Positions 44,197 to 52,823 of a stretch of 64,000 nt of DNA are shown piece after piece (the stretch's first letter is position 1; each line of letters starts with the position of its first letter). This DNA comes from Streptomyces cyaneofuscatus (GTDB taxonomy: Bacteria; Actinomycetota; Actinomycetes; Streptomycetales; Streptomycetaceae): NCBI RefSeq assembly GCF_000718135.1, contig NZ_JOEM01000001.1, positions 124,001-188,000 on the forward strand, written 5' to 3'. The notes under the pieces were generated by a model. It was not told the origin of the DNA. It worked only from the letters and a program-made list of their open reading frames with translations, and ran no database searches. The position numbers and the translations under genes were made by a program.

Positions 44197-45837
44197 TCAG
44201 GCTGCGGCCAGTTCCCTGCGGGCCGCCCGGCGCGCCGCCGCCAGCCCGGGATCGAGCGCCGGAACAGCCGCCAGCAGCTGCTTCGTGTACGGGTCCTGGG
44301 GGTCTCCGTACACCTCGTCGGCGCTGCCCTGTTCGACGATCAGGCCGCCGCGCATCACCGCGACCCGGTCGCTGACCTGCCGGACCACGGCGAGGTCGTG
44401 GGCGATGAAGACCAGGCCGATGCCCAGCTCGCGCTGGAGTTCGGCGAGCAGCGCGACGACCTGGGCCTGGGTGGTGACGTCGAGCGCGGAGACCGGTTCG
44501 TCGCAGACGATGACCTTCGGCTCGGCGGCCAGGGCGCGGGCGATCCCGATGCGCTGGCGCTGTCCGCCGCTGAACTCGTGCGGGTAGCGCTCGAAGTGCG
44601 CCGGGTCGAGCCCGACGCGCTCCAGGAGTGCGCCCACCCGGTCCCGTACGCGCCCCTCGTCGCGCTCCCCGGCGGCCCGCAGCGGGTCGGCCACGGACTC
44701 GCCGACCGAGCGGCGCGGGTTGAGCGAGGCGACCGGGTCCTGGAACACCATCTGGAGCTCGCGCCGGAAGGGCCGCAGCTCCTTCTCCGACAGCGAGCCG
44801 ATCTCCGTACCCCCGTAACGGAGCCGGCCCGCCGTCGGGTCCAGGAGGCGGACCAGCATCCGCCCGAGCGTGGTCTTGCCGCTGCCGCTCTCGCCGACGA
44901 TGCCGAGCGTCTGCCCGGCGTGCACGGTGAGCGAGACCCCGCCCACGGCGGCGACCTTGCCGCTCCCCCGGCCGAACTCGCGCCGCAGGTCGACGGCTTC
45001 GAGCAGCGGAGTCACGTCCTCCGCAACACGCTGCGAAGGCACCACCCGCCGCGTCTCCACCCTCGGCACCGCCGCCAGCAGCTCCTTCGTGTACGCCTCA
45101 CGCGGCGACCCGAGCACCCGTGCCACCGGTCCGCGCTCCACCTCGCGGCCCTCCCGCATGACGAGCACGTCGTCCACGCTCTCGGCGGCCACGCCCACAT
45201 CATGGGTGACCAGCAGCAGCCCCATGCCGGTCTCCTGGCGCAGGGTGTGCAGCAGGTCGAGGATCTGGGCCTGGACGGTGACGTCGAGCGCGGTCGTCGG
45301 CTCGTCCGCCACGATCAGCCGGGGCTCGCAGGCCAGGGCCATCGCGATCAGCGCCCGCTGCCGCATCCCGCCGGAGAACTCGTGCGGCCGCAGCCGGGAG
45401 CGGCGGGCCGCGTCCGGGATGCCGACCCGGTCCAGCACCTCGACGGCCCGGGCGCGGGCGGCCTTGCGGGAGGCGCGGTGGTGGACCCGGTAGACCTCGG
45501 CGATCTGGTCGGCCACCGGGTGGTACGGGTCGAGGGAGGAGAGCGGGTCCTGGAAGACCATGGCGGCCTTCGCGCCCCGCAGCGCCCTGAGACCGGCGTC
45601 GTCGGCCGCGTTCACATCCGTACCGGCGACCTTGACCGTGCCGCCGACCCGGGCGCCCGTCCCCCGGTGGAGGCCGAGCAGGGCGTAGGCGGAGGCGGAC
45701 TTGCCGGAGCCGGACTCCCCCACCACGCCGAGGGCGCCGCCCGCCTCCAGGGTGAAGGAGAGCCCGTCGACGGCCCGTACGGAACCGAAGTCGACGGTGA
45801 GGTCGGAAACGTCGACCAGTAGCTCACGCGTCGTCAT
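44197..45837 (-). CDS. Oligopeptide-type ABC transporter, two fused ATPase domains
   Basis: A 546-aa protein with two complete ATPase halves. First: GVVGESGSGKSASAYALLGL, MVFQDPLSSLDP, EFSGGMRQRALIAMALAC, LIVADEPTTALDV. Second: GIVGESGSGKTTLGRMLVRL, EFSGGQRQRIGIARALAAEP, VIVCDEPVSALDV. Each half ends with the oligopeptide-type tail (AYTKELLAAVPRV, PYTKQLLAAVPAL). It is a DppD-DppF fusion powering the two permeases upstream. ATG 45837 overlaps the upstream permease stop by four bases (ATGA). Last gene of the ABC operon. Confidence 0.95.
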   Translation of the reverse strand: MTTRELLVDVSDLTVDFGSVRAVDGLSFTLEAGGALGVVGESGSGKSASAYALLGLHRGTGARVGGTVKVAGTDVNAADDAGLRALRGAKAAMVFQDPLSSLDPYHPVADQIAEVYRVHHRASRKAARARAVEVLDRVGIPDAARRSRLRPHEFSGGMRQRALIAMALACEPRLIVADEPTTALDVTVQAQILDLLHTLRQETGMGLLLVTHDVGVAAESVDDVLVMREGREVERGPVARVLGSPREAYTKELLAAVPRVETRRVVPSQRVAEDVTPLLEAVDLRREFGRGSGKVAAVGGVSLTVHAGQTLGIVGESGSGKTTLGRMLVRLLDPTAGRLRYGGTEIGSLSEKELRPFRRELQMVFQDPVASLNPRRSVGESVADPLRAAGERDEGRVRDRVGALLERVGLDPAHFERYPHEFSGGQRQRIGIARALAAEPKVIVCDEPVSALDVTTQAQVVALLAELQRELGIGLVFIAHDLAVVRQVSDRVAVMRGGLIVEQGSADEVYGDPQDPYTKQLLAAVPALDPGLAAARRAARRELAAA

Positions 45838-46823
45838 GAAAGGACCACCCGTCGGTCGGCCAGCGCGTACAGCAGGTCCGCGGCGGCATTGGCGAGGACG
45901 ACGAAGAACCCGGTCACCAGCACCATGCCGACCACCACGGGCAGGTCGACGACCTTCACCGCGTTGACCAGTTCGCGCCCGATGCCCGGGATGCCGAAGA
46001 GGGACTCGGTGAGCACGGCGCCGCCGAACATCGTGCCGAAGTCCAGTGCGCTGAGGGCGATGACGGGCGCCACCGCGCCCCGGAGCGCGTGCCGGCCGAT
46101 GATGGCCCGCTCCCCGACCCCGTACGCGCGGAAGGTGCGCACATGGTCCTCGGCGAGGGTCTCCAGCATGGCGCTGCGGGTGAGCCGCGCGTACTTCGCG
46201 GACTCGATCAGCGCCAGCGACACCCAGGGCAGCAGCAGCCCCCACGCCCACTGTTCGGGGTCCTCCGAGAACGGGACGTACGAAGGGGCGGGGAGCCACT
46301 GGAGGGTGGAGCAGAACACGATGATGAGCAGCAGCCCGATCACGAAGACGGGCGTGGCCGAGCCCGCCAGCGTCAGCCAGGTCAGGACGCGTTCGGTGAG
46401 CCGGCCGCGCCGCCAGGCGGAGAGCACGCCGGTGCCCACACCCAGCAGCAGCCAGCCCGCGAACGCTCCGATCACGAGCGATCCGGTGACCGGGAGCTTG
46501 GCCAGGATGAGCTGGGTGACCTGCTGGTCGGACTGGTAGGAGACGCCGAGGCAGGGCGCCGAGCAGTGCTCCACACCGGTGCCGGTGGAGAAGTCGCGCC
46601 CGGCGACGATGCCCTGGAGGAAGTGCCCGTACTGCACGTACAGCGGGTCGTTCAGCCGCAGTTGCTCGGTGACCTGGGCGACTTGGGCGGGTGAGCAGCG
46701 CGGGCCGCAGACGAGCTGGGCGACATCGCCGGGGGCGACGTAGAAGATGCCGTACAGGATGGCGGTCAGGGCGAACAGGACGAGGACGGCCCCGCCGAGC
46801 CGCCGGATGAGAAAGCCGGTCAT
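45834..46823 (-). CDS. ABC transporter permease, DppB type
   Basis: A 329-aa permease with six TM segments and the DppB signature: MTGFLIRRLGGAVLVLFALT, the periplasmic loop, and the EAA-type loop GVGERAIIGRHALRGAVAPV followed by FGTMFGGAVLTESLFGIPGI. The periplasmic part has two cysteine pairs (CGPRCSP and HCSAPC). ATG 46823. It overlaps both neighbours by four bases (ATGA), so translation is coupled through the operon. Confidence 0.94.
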   Translation of the reverse strand: MTGFLIRRLGGAVLVLFALTAILYGIFYVAPGDVAQLVCGPRCSPAQVAQVTEQLRLNDPLYVQYGHFLQGIVAGRDFSTGTGVEHCSAPCLGVSYQSDQQVTQLILAKLPVTGSLVIGAFAGWLLLGVGTGVLSAWRRGRLTERVLTWLTLAGSATPVFVIGLLLIIVFCSTLQWLPAPSYVPFSEDPEQWAWGLLLPWVSLALIESAKYARLTRSAMLETLAEDHVRTFRAYGVGERAIIGRHALRGAVAPVIALSALDFGTMFGGAVLTESLFGIPGIGRELVNAVKVVDLPVVVGMVLVTGFFVVLANAAADLLYALADRRVVLS

Positions 46824-47851
46824 GCCGCGTCCTCCTTGGTCCGCTTCGTGCCGACGCGGGTCTGCTTGGTGCCGGCGCGGGTCCGCTTTGTGCCCACGCG
46901 CAGCCGGGAGGCGGCGCGCGGGTCGAGTGCCGTACGGACGCCTTCGCCGAGGACGGTGAGCGCGAGGACGGTCACGAACAGGAGCCCGGCCGGGAGCAGG
47001 AGATAGGTCGGGGCCGCCTGGTACCAGGTGTCGGCCTCGGTGAGCATCTGGCCCCAGGACGGGGTCGGCGGTTTGATGCCGACGCCGAGGAAGGAGAGGG
47101 CCGCCTCCACGATGATGTTGGTGGGGAAGGCCAGGGCGGCGTACGTGATCACAGGGGCGGCGAGCGAGGGCAGCAGCTCGCGACGGGCGATGGACCACTT
47201 CCCGCGTCCGCTGAGCCGGGCCGCCGAGACGAAGTCGAGGGACTTCAGGGTCAGCGCCTGGGCCCGCACGATCTTCGACGTACCGGCCCAGTTGATGCCC
47301 CCGATGACCAGGGCGATCAGGACGGGCCGGGGGAAGGTCTCGGGGACGATCGCCAGCAGCGCCAGGGCGATGACCATGATCGGCAGGGCCACGTTGATGT
47401 CGGTGATCCGGCTGAGGAGCTGGTCGACCCAACGGCTGCCGAGCGCGGCGGTGAGGCCGATGACCAGGCCGAGGGTGATCTGGAGGACGGTGGCGAAGAG
47501 GGCGACGCCGAGCGAGACCCGGGCGCCGTAGACGATCCGGGCGAACAGGTCGCGGCCGGTCTGCGGTTCGACGCCGAGCCAGTGGTCGGCGCTGATGCCG
47601 CCGAAGGGGCCGATGGGGACGCCGCCGGCCGCCGAGTCGACGAGATCGGGGTGGTAGGTGTTCGGATCCTGGCCCGCCACTGCGGTGAGCAGCGGCGCGG
47701 CGAGTGCGACCAGGACGAGCAGGAGGACGACAAGGGCCGCGGCGAAGGCGGCGCGCTGGGCGCGCAGCCTCCGCCGGAACAGCCGGGCCCCGGAGGCGGG
47801 GGCGACGGCCGGCGCCGCTCCCGCCTCCTGGACCAGCAGGGCTTCGGACAT
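46820..47851 (-). CDS. ABC transporter permease, DppC type, with repeated basic tail
   Basis: A 343-aa permease: six TM segments, DppC family features GVEPQTGRDLFARIVYGARV, the EAA-type loop GRGKWSIARRELLPSLAAPV and EAALSFLGVGIKPPTPSWGQ. The C-terminus is unusual: three repeats of VGTKRTR/AGTKQTR/VGTKRTK, encoded by a 21-bp tandem repeat. ATG 47851; overlaps the next permease by four bases. Confidence 0.94.
   Translation of the reverse strand: MSEALLVQEAGAAPAVAPASGARLFRRRLRAQRAAFAAALVVLLLVLVALAAPLLTAVAGQDPNTYHPDLVDSAAGGVPIGPFGGISADHWLGVEPQTGRDLFARIVYGARVSLGVALFATVLQITLGLVIGLTAALGSRWVDQLLSRITDINVALPIMVIALALLAIVPETFPRPVLIALVIGGINWAGTSKIVRAQALTLKSLDFVSAARLSGRGKWSIARRELLPSLAAPVITYAALAFPTNIIVEAALSFLGVGIKPPTPSWGQMLTEADTWYQAAPTYLLLPAGLLFVTVLALTVLGEGVRTALDPRAASRLRVGTKRTRAGTKQTRVGTKRTKEDAA
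46839..46901. repeat. 21-bp coding tandem repeat in permease tail
   Basis: Three consecutive 21-bp units (46839-46859, 46860-46880, 46881-46901) with a few differences encode seven-residue basic repeats at the C-terminus of the DppC-type permease. Confidence 0.85.
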
Positions 47852-47871
47852 GGTGAGGTGACCGCGACCCG

Positions 47872-49596
47872 CTACTTGACCGCGACCTGGGAGACGTCGA
47901 GGACGCCGGTCCAGTCGCTGATGACGATGTTCTTGACGTCCTGGCCGTACAGGCGCTTGTAGACGGGGTGGAACAGCGGCACGGTCAGCGCCTTCTCACC
48001 GATCTTCTTGTCGAGCGCGCCCCAGCGGGCGGCGGCGGCCTTCAGGTCGGTCAGCTTGTTGATCTCGTCGATCTCCTTGTTGACCTCGGGGTCGTTCAGG
48101 AAGCCGGTGTTGTAGTTGGCACCGTTCTCGACGATCTGCCGGCCGTCGAAGATCGGGGCGAGGAACGGACCGCCGGAGGGCCAGTCGGCACCCCAGTGGG
48201 CGAGGAAGAAGCCGGGCTCCTTCTTGGCGTCGTGGATGGTGTCGGAGTAGTCGTTGTCCTCAAGGCCCTGGAGCTTGACGGTGATGCCGGCCTTCTTGAG
48301 GGCGGCCTGGAGCGCGGTGGCGATCTCCGGGCTGGTCTCGAAGTCCTTGGCGTTGGAGTGGGTGAGGGTGACGGTCAGGCCCTTGTCGTACCCGGCCTCC
48401 TTCAGCAGCTCCTTCGCCTTCGCCGCGTCACCGGTCTTCCCGGCCGGGAAGTGGTCGTAGGGCGCGTGGCCGAAGGAGTCCCGCTCGGGGAGGAAGGTGG
48501 TGGCGGGCTCGGCGAGCGAGGAGCCGCCGGCCGCGTTGATGACCGAGGAGCGGTCGACGGCGTACGAGATCGCCTGACGCACCTTCGGGTTGTCGAAGGG
48601 CTTCACCTTCGGGTTGAAGGCGATGTAGTTGGTGTAGCCGAAGTGGCCGGTGCCGACGCGGGCGGCGAGCTTCTTGTCGCTGCTGACCTTGGCGAGTTCG
48701 GCCGGGCCGAGGTTGGTGTCGGTGGTGACGGCGGCGGCGTCGGGGCCCTGGGAGGCGGAGAGCCGCTGGTTGATGACGGCGGCGTCGAGGCCGGAGCGGA
48801 CGTCGATCCGGTCGGGGTAGGCCTTGCGCTCCTCGTCGGTCTTGGCCGACCAGTGCGGGTTGCGCTCCAGGACGAGGCGCTCGCCGTCGTTCTCGTTGGT
48901 GACGACCTTGTACGGGCCCGAGGAGACGGGGTGCTCCTCGTACTTGGTGCCGGTGTCCTTGGCCTTCGGCACCGGGGTGGTCTGGGTCTGCGTCGCCAGG
49001 AAGGGGAACTCGCCCTCGGGCTTGTTCAGCCGGAACACGATGGTCCGGTCGTCGGGCACCTCGATGGAGTCGAGGCCCTTCTTGTCCTTGTACGGGCCCT
49101 GGTAGTCGGCGCCGCCGATCAGCCAGTCCCGCAGGTAGGGGGCGCCGCCGGAGAGTTCGGGGGCGAAGGAGCGCTCGATGCCGTACTTGATGTCGGCCGA
49201 GGTGATCGCGGTGCCGTCCTCGTACTTCAGCCCCTCCTTGAGGGTGTACGTCCACACCGTGGCGTCCTTGTTGGGCTTGCCCAGGTCGGTGGCGAGGTCG
49301 GGGACGACCTGCGCGCCGTCGGCGCCGTCCTCACGGTTGCGGGTGGTGAGGGTGCGGAAGACGAGGGAGGGGATGTTGCCGCCGCCGGAGGTGTAGAGGC
49401 GGGCGGGGTCGAAGTCCTGCTGGGTGTTGCGGTTCAGGACGGTGAGGGTGCCGCCCTTCTGCGGCGTGCCCTCGGCGCCGGAGCCGCTGTCGCCGCCCTT
49501 GCTGTCCCCGGGACCGCAGGCCGCGGCACCCGCGGCGAGGACGAGGGTGACGGTGGCCGCAGCCACGCGGCGCGATATGACGGACGGTTGACGCAT
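47872..49596 (-). CDS. ABC transporter substrate-binding lipoprotein (peptide/nickel family 5)
   Basis: A 574-aa SBP family 5 protein. Signal and lipobox: ISRRVAAATVTLVLAAGAAA then Cys (AAAC). Mature part: GGTLTVLNRNTQQDFDPARL, VWTYTLKEGLKYEDGTAITS, PVSSGPYKVV, NPKVRQAISYAVDRSSVIN and a large C-terminal lobe. It captures oligopeptides or similar solutes for the two permeases and the fused ATPase downstream. ATG 49596, GAGAGG about 10 nt upstream. Next gene starts 20 bp after its stop. The gene is preceded by a 350-nt leader with a short peptide ORF (see 49844-49939). Confidence 0.94.
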   Translation of the reverse strand: MRQPSVISRRVAAATVTLVLAAGAAACGPGDSKGGDSGSGAEGTPQKGGTLTVLNRNTQQDFDPARLYTSGGGNIPSLVFRTLTTRNREDGADGAQVVPDLATDLGKPNKDATVWTYTLKEGLKYEDGTAITSADIKYGIERSFAPELSGGAPYLRDWLIGGADYQGPYKDKKGLDSIEVPDDRTIVFRLNKPEGEFPFLATQTQTTPVPKAKDTGTKYEEHPVSSGPYKVVTNENDGERLVLERNPHWSAKTDEERKAYPDRIDVRSGLDAAVINQRLSASQGPDAAAVTTDTNLGPAELAKVSSDKKLAARVGTGHFGYTNYIAFNPKVKPFDNPKVRQAISYAVDRSSVINAAGGSSLAEPATTFLPERDSFGHAPYDHFPAGKTGDAAKAKELLKEAGYDKGLTVTLTHSNAKDFETSPEIATALQAALKKAGITVKLQGLEDNDYSDTIHDAKKEPGFFLAHWGADWPSGGPFLAPIFDGRQIVENGANYNTGFLNDPEVNKEIDEINKLTDLKAAAARWGALDKKIGEKALTVPLFHPVYKRLYGQDVKNIVISDWTGVLDVSQVAVK

Positions 49597-49723
49597 CGGA
49601 AGATGACCTCTCGGATGTACTGCGAAACTACGCGGAAGGGGAATGAGAAATCCGCGCAGGCGACAGCACGAGAAAGGCCCCCGGCCTGAAAAGCATGAAA
49701 GAGGGCCGACCGGGAAAGGAATT

Positions 49724-49760
49724 GCCGCGCCTGCGGACGGAGTGAAAGTCCAGGCGCGGC
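49724..49760 (-). promoter_or_regulatory. Stem-loop in the ABC operon leader
   Basis: Perfect 10-bp inverted repeat (49724-49733 with 49751-49760) and a 17-nt loop, between the leader peptide and the SBP gene. On the minus strand a further small hairpin (GGCC, GGG, GGCC) followed by TTTCT lies at about 49674-49684. These could be the alternative structures of an attenuator. Confidence 0.4.
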
Positions 49761-49843
49761 GGTCACGGGGCCGTCGGAGCCGTTCAGGGGCTCACGGACG
49801 GGTCACGCGAAAAGAGAAAGCCGGCTGCGCGCTCGGACAGGCG

Positions 49844-49939
49844 TCAGCGACAGAGAATGTCGGCTACGCAGTGCCCGGTCACGCCGAGAAGCGCCAGCTC
49901 AAGGGCGGCGATCTCGGAAGGTGCGGGGCTGCGTGACAT
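49844..49939 (-). CDS. Putative 31-aa leader peptide of the ABC transporter operon
   Basis: A short frame, ATG 49939 to TGA 49844, encoding a 31-aa peptide that begins MSRSPAPSEIAALELALL and ends VTGHCVADILCR, with two cysteines near its end. The ATG lies only 8 nt after a strong promoter -10, so the message is nearly leaderless. Cys-containing short leader peptides occur before sulfur-related and transporter operons in Streptomyces. Long noncoding sequence with stem-loops then separates it from the SBP gene. I have not seen this peptide family defined; function as an attenuator is inference. Confidence 0.45.
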   Translation of the reverse strand: MSRSPAPSEIAALELALLGVTGHCVADILCR

Positions 49940-49946
49940 GCCGAGA

Positions 49947-49976
49947 AATATGAACGACCGCCTTGACCGCTGTCAA
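49947..49976 (-). promoter_or_regulatory. Consensus-like promoter of the ABC transporter operon
   Basis: Minus strand: -35 TTGACA (49971-49976), 18-bp spacer, -10 CATATT (49947-49952). The -35 is a perfect housekeeping hexamer. The transcription start would fall within a base or two of the leader-peptide ATG. Confidence 0.65.
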
Positions 49977-50017
49977 AGCGGAACAGGACGGCCGTCTCGG
50001 TATGCGGACACGCGTCG

Positions 50018-51508
50018 TCAACTACCGGGGTGCACCCAGGGGTTGGGCTTGCACTTGATCCCGTCGATGTCCAGGGATTTGGTCTGCTGCTGCATCACCG
50101 GGGCCAGGGCGCCGGGCGTGCGGCAGCTCACATGGTTGTAGCCGAGCCGGTGGCCGACCTCGTGATTGATGAGCATCTGTCGATAGGGCAGCAGCTTCTT
50201 CGGACCGAAGGTGGCGGAACCCTGTGCCCAGCGATAGGCATTGATCATCACGCGGTCGGTCGAGGCCGAATCGCACGAGACATTGTCGATCGTCGTGTCC
50301 AGACCGGATTTCGCACACCATTCACCGGTCGTCCCGGGGCTGGCGAGCGTGATCACGAAGTCCGGGCTCCCGGAAGAGATCCGCTCGAAGGTCATCGCAC
50401 CATTGTGCGCCCAACTCCGGTCGTCGTTCAGCGTCTTCTGGACGGCTTCGGCGAAAAGCCCGGCGTCGAGGGAGAGGCCCTTCTCGACATCGATCCGGTA
50501 GCGGTACTTCTGGCCCTTGCCGGGCGCCTTCGCCAGTCCGGGGACGGCCTCGAATTTTCCGGTCGCCTTCAGGTCCGCGGCGAGCGTGAAGGGCTGCGCC
50601 ATCTTCTCGCCGTACGACAGGGGCTTGACCTCGGGGGCCCGCGTCGCGGGGTGCTCGGGGGTCGGGCGGGCGTCCGAGCGCGAGGCGCCCTCGCCGCCGT
50701 CCCGCTCCACACCGGCCGCCCGCTCCGCCGCCGTCCGGCCGGCGGAGTCCTCGGCGACCTGTCCGGCCACCACGACCGCGAGCACGGTCGTCACCGCGGC
50801 CGCGGCGATCCCGGTGAAGGCGCGCCCCTTGCCGCCCTTGGGCCCATGGCGCTCGGCGGGCTCCGCATCCGGCGCGTCGCCCGGCTCCTCCGGAGGTCCG
50901 GCGGCTTCGGCGCCGGAGCCGGTGTCCGGCGCGTCGGCCGGTGCGGGCGCATCGGCGTCGAAGGCGTCGACGAACTCCCGGCGGGGGCCCGGCATCGTCT
51001 CGGGGCCGGCGGCGGCCTGCTGACGCCCCGTCCGCCCGTCGGCGGCGCGCTGGGCGGCCTGCTGGGCGTACACCTGACGCGCCACGGCCTGTTCCCGGGC
51101 GGCGTCTTCACGCGCGGCGTCCTGGTCCGGGCGGCCCGGCGCCCCGTACGGCTGCGCGTACGCCGGGCCGCCGGAGGCCGCGGCGCCGTAATACTGCTGC
51201 CCGGCGGCCCGGGGGCCGCCGTAGGTCTGCTGCGGACCGGTGCCCCAGCCGCCGCCCGGCTCATGCTGCTCCGGGTGGCCGCCGCGCACCTGGGGGGCGT
51301 CCTGGAAGGGCGCGGCCGGGTAGGGGGCGTTCAGGAACGCGGTGTCCGGGTGCGGTGCGTGCGTGTCGGCGGGGGGTACGGGCCCCTGGCGCCTGCGCCG
51401 GCCGCCGCCGGAGGAGGCGGGGCGGGGTACGGCGCGGAAGGCGCCCGGATCCGCCGCTGCGGCGTCCGGGCGGGTGGCCTCTGCGCCCTTTCGGCTGTGT
51501 CGTCCCAC
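50018..51508 (-). CDS. DUF3152 membrane-anchored metalloprotease-like protein
   Basis: A 496-aa protein. The N-terminal 250 residues are low-complexity (Ala, Pro, Gln, Gly, Arg). A single TM helix follows (FTGIAAAAVTTVLAVVVAGQV), then an extracellular DUF3152 domain with zincin-like metal motif INHEVGHRLGYNHVSC, and cysteines in EWCAKSG, VSCDSAST, SCRTPG and KCKPNP that may form disulfides. Orthologues (Rv3207c type) are also membrane-anchored; substrate unknown. GTG 51508 begins VGRHSRKGAEATRP; GGAG lies 11 nt upstream. It follows the alpha/beta hydrolase by 8 bp. Confidence 0.85.
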   Translation of the reverse strand: MGRHSRKGAEATRPDAAAADPGAFRAVPRPASSGGGRRRRQGPVPPADTHAPHPDTAFLNAPYPAAPFQDAPQVRGGHPEQHEPGGGWGTGPQQTYGGPRAAGQQYYGAAASGGPAYAQPYGAPGRPDQDAAREDAAREQAVARQVYAQQAAQRAADGRTGRQQAAAGPETMPGPRREFVDAFDADAPAPADAPDTGSGAEAAGPPEEPGDAPDAEPAERHGPKGGKGRAFTGIAAAAVTTVLAVVVAGQVAEDSAGRTAAERAAGVERDGGEGASRSDARPTPEHPATRAPEVKPLSYGEKMAQPFTLAADLKATGKFEAVPGLAKAPGKGQKYRYRIDVEKGLSLDAGLFAEAVQKTLNDDRSWAHNGAMTFERISSGSPDFVITLASPGTTGEWCAKSGLDTTIDNVSCDSASTDRVMINAYRWAQGSATFGPKKLLPYRQMLINHEVGHRLGYNHVSCRTPGALAPVMQQQTKSLDIDGIKCKPNPWVHPGS

Positions 51509-51516
51509 GCCCCGGA

Positions 51517-52482
51517 TCAGCTCCCGCCGCCATCGTCGAGCAGTTCCCGGAACGCCTGGGCGACCGCCTCCGGGTACTCCATCATCGCCACGTGCCCCGC
51601 GTCGGGCAGGGTCAGCAGCCGGGCGTCGCGGAAGGCCGCGGACGCCCTGCGTGCCATCCGGTACGAGACGAGCTGGTCCCGTCCGCCGTACACGAGCTGG
51701 GTCGGTGCGAGCACCCGCTCGGCCTGGCGCCACAGTCCGTGCTGGCCGCCCAGGGTGTACGCGTCCACGATGCCCCGGGCCGAACGCGTCATCGCGTCCC
51801 AGAAGTACGGCAGCTCCAGCCGGCGCTCCATCTCGGCCACCGCATGGCGGAAGGCCTCGTCGGAGATCCGTGCCGGATCGCCGTAACAGAGTGCCATGAC
51901 TCCGCGCGTCCGCTGCTCCGCCGTCCAGCCCTTCGTGAGCCGGGCGAACAGGGGAGCGACCCCCGGCACCGCCAGCAGGCCGGTCGGTACGGCGGGCCGC
52001 TGCACCCGCCACTCGGGCAGTGCGGGCGAGATCAGGGTGAGGGTGCGCACGAGGTCGGGGCGGACGGCGGCGACCCGGACGGCGACCGCGCCGCCCAGGG
52101 AGTTGCCGAAAAGATGGACGGGTCCGCGCCCCCCCGCGTCGAGCAGCCGGATCACCGCACGGGCGTGCCCGGTGATCGAGTAGTTGCCGTCGTCCGGGGG
52201 CGGCGAGTCACCGAATCCGGGCAGGTCGACGGCGTCGGGGTCGACCACGTCCGCCAGCAGCGGCATGAGGGCCGACCAGTTCTGCGAGGACCCGCCGAGC
52301 CCGTGCACGAAGAGCGCGGGCGGCAGTCCCGTCCGGTCGGCGGGCCGCGAACGGACGGTCAGCGTGAGCCCCGGCAGGGCCACCGAACGCAGCCGCTCGC
52401 CCTCGGCGACCCGGACGGCGCTGACCGTGGGAGCCACCGCGGCGGCGATGGCTTGGGTACCCGGCAGCTCGGTCGAAGACAT
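51517..52482 (-). CDS. Alpha/beta hydrolase
   Basis: A 321-aa cytosolic alpha/beta hydrolase: oxyanion HG motif LFVHGLGGSSQNW, nucleophile in HLFGNSLGGAVAVRV, acid Asp in VYGGRDQLV, His in DAGHVAMMEYP. A lipase/esterase or epoxide-hydrolase-like enzyme; substrate not readable. ATG of MSSTELPG. It is immediately upstream of the DUF3152 gene, 8 bp apart, and divergent from the small acidic gene. Confidence 0.92.
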   Translation of the reverse strand: MSSTELPGTQAIAAAVAPTVSAVRVAEGERLRSVALPGLTLTVRSRPADRTGLPPALFVHGLGGSSQNWSALMPLLADVVDPDAVDLPGFGDSPPPDDGNYSITGHARAVIRLLDAGGRGPVHLFGNSLGGAVAVRVAAVRPDLVRTLTLISPALPEWRVQRPAVPTGLLAVPGVAPLFARLTKGWTAEQRTRGVMALCYGDPARISDEAFRHAVAEMERRLELPYFWDAMTRSARGIVDAYTLGGQHGLWRQAERVLAPTQLVYGGRDQLVSYRMARRASAAFRDARLLTLPDAGHVAMMEYPEAVAQAFRELLDDGGGS

Positions 52483-52607
52483 GCGGCAATGTTACGAGAC
52501 GATCACGCCCCCGTTCATGTGTTCGCGGTCACAGGCCGCATCGCGGGGTAGGTGTGTTGCTCCTACGCTTCAGAGGAAGCGGCTACAGGGGAAGAAAAGG
52601 AGTGACC

Positions 52608-52823
52608 ATGACGGTCGACCCGAGCGACCCGGACACCTTCGAGAGCACCGAGCCGGACGCACCCGGCCCGGAGGCCCCGGAGGCGGATGCCGCCGAGCAG
52701 CGGACGGAGATCCGGCCGGAGAAGGACGAACCGGCGGAGAGCGTCGACCCGGCCACCGCCAACGAGGCCGATGCGGCGGAACAGCGCAGGGTGATCCCAC
52801 TGGACGAGGACGATTACCGGTAG
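52608..52823 (+). CDS. Small acidic protein with internal duplication (71 aa)
   Basis: MTVDPSDPDTFESTEPDAPG leads an almost fully acidic 71-aa protein. The segment EADAAEQR occurs twice (residues about 24-31 and 48-55), each followed by a charged turn, so it arose by internal duplication. AAGGAG is 5 nt before the ATG. No domain known. It lies between the divergent hydrolase and the TetR gene, where such a short acidic protein is common in Streptomyces. Confidence 0.78.
   Translation: MTVDPSDPDTFESTEPDAPGPEAPEADAAEQRTEIRPEKDEPAESVDPATANEADAAEQRRVIPLDEDDYR

Noticed and set aside
42210..49976. A secondary-metabolite cluster in 38-50 kb
   Set aside because: There is no polyketide synthase, peptide synthetase or terpene cyclase; the genes fit a polysaccharide operon and a peptide-type transporter.
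49643..50141. Plus-strand frames between the SBP and DUF3152 genes
   Set aside because: No ribosome site or recognisable sequence; the minus strand holds a consensus promoter and a short leader ORF.
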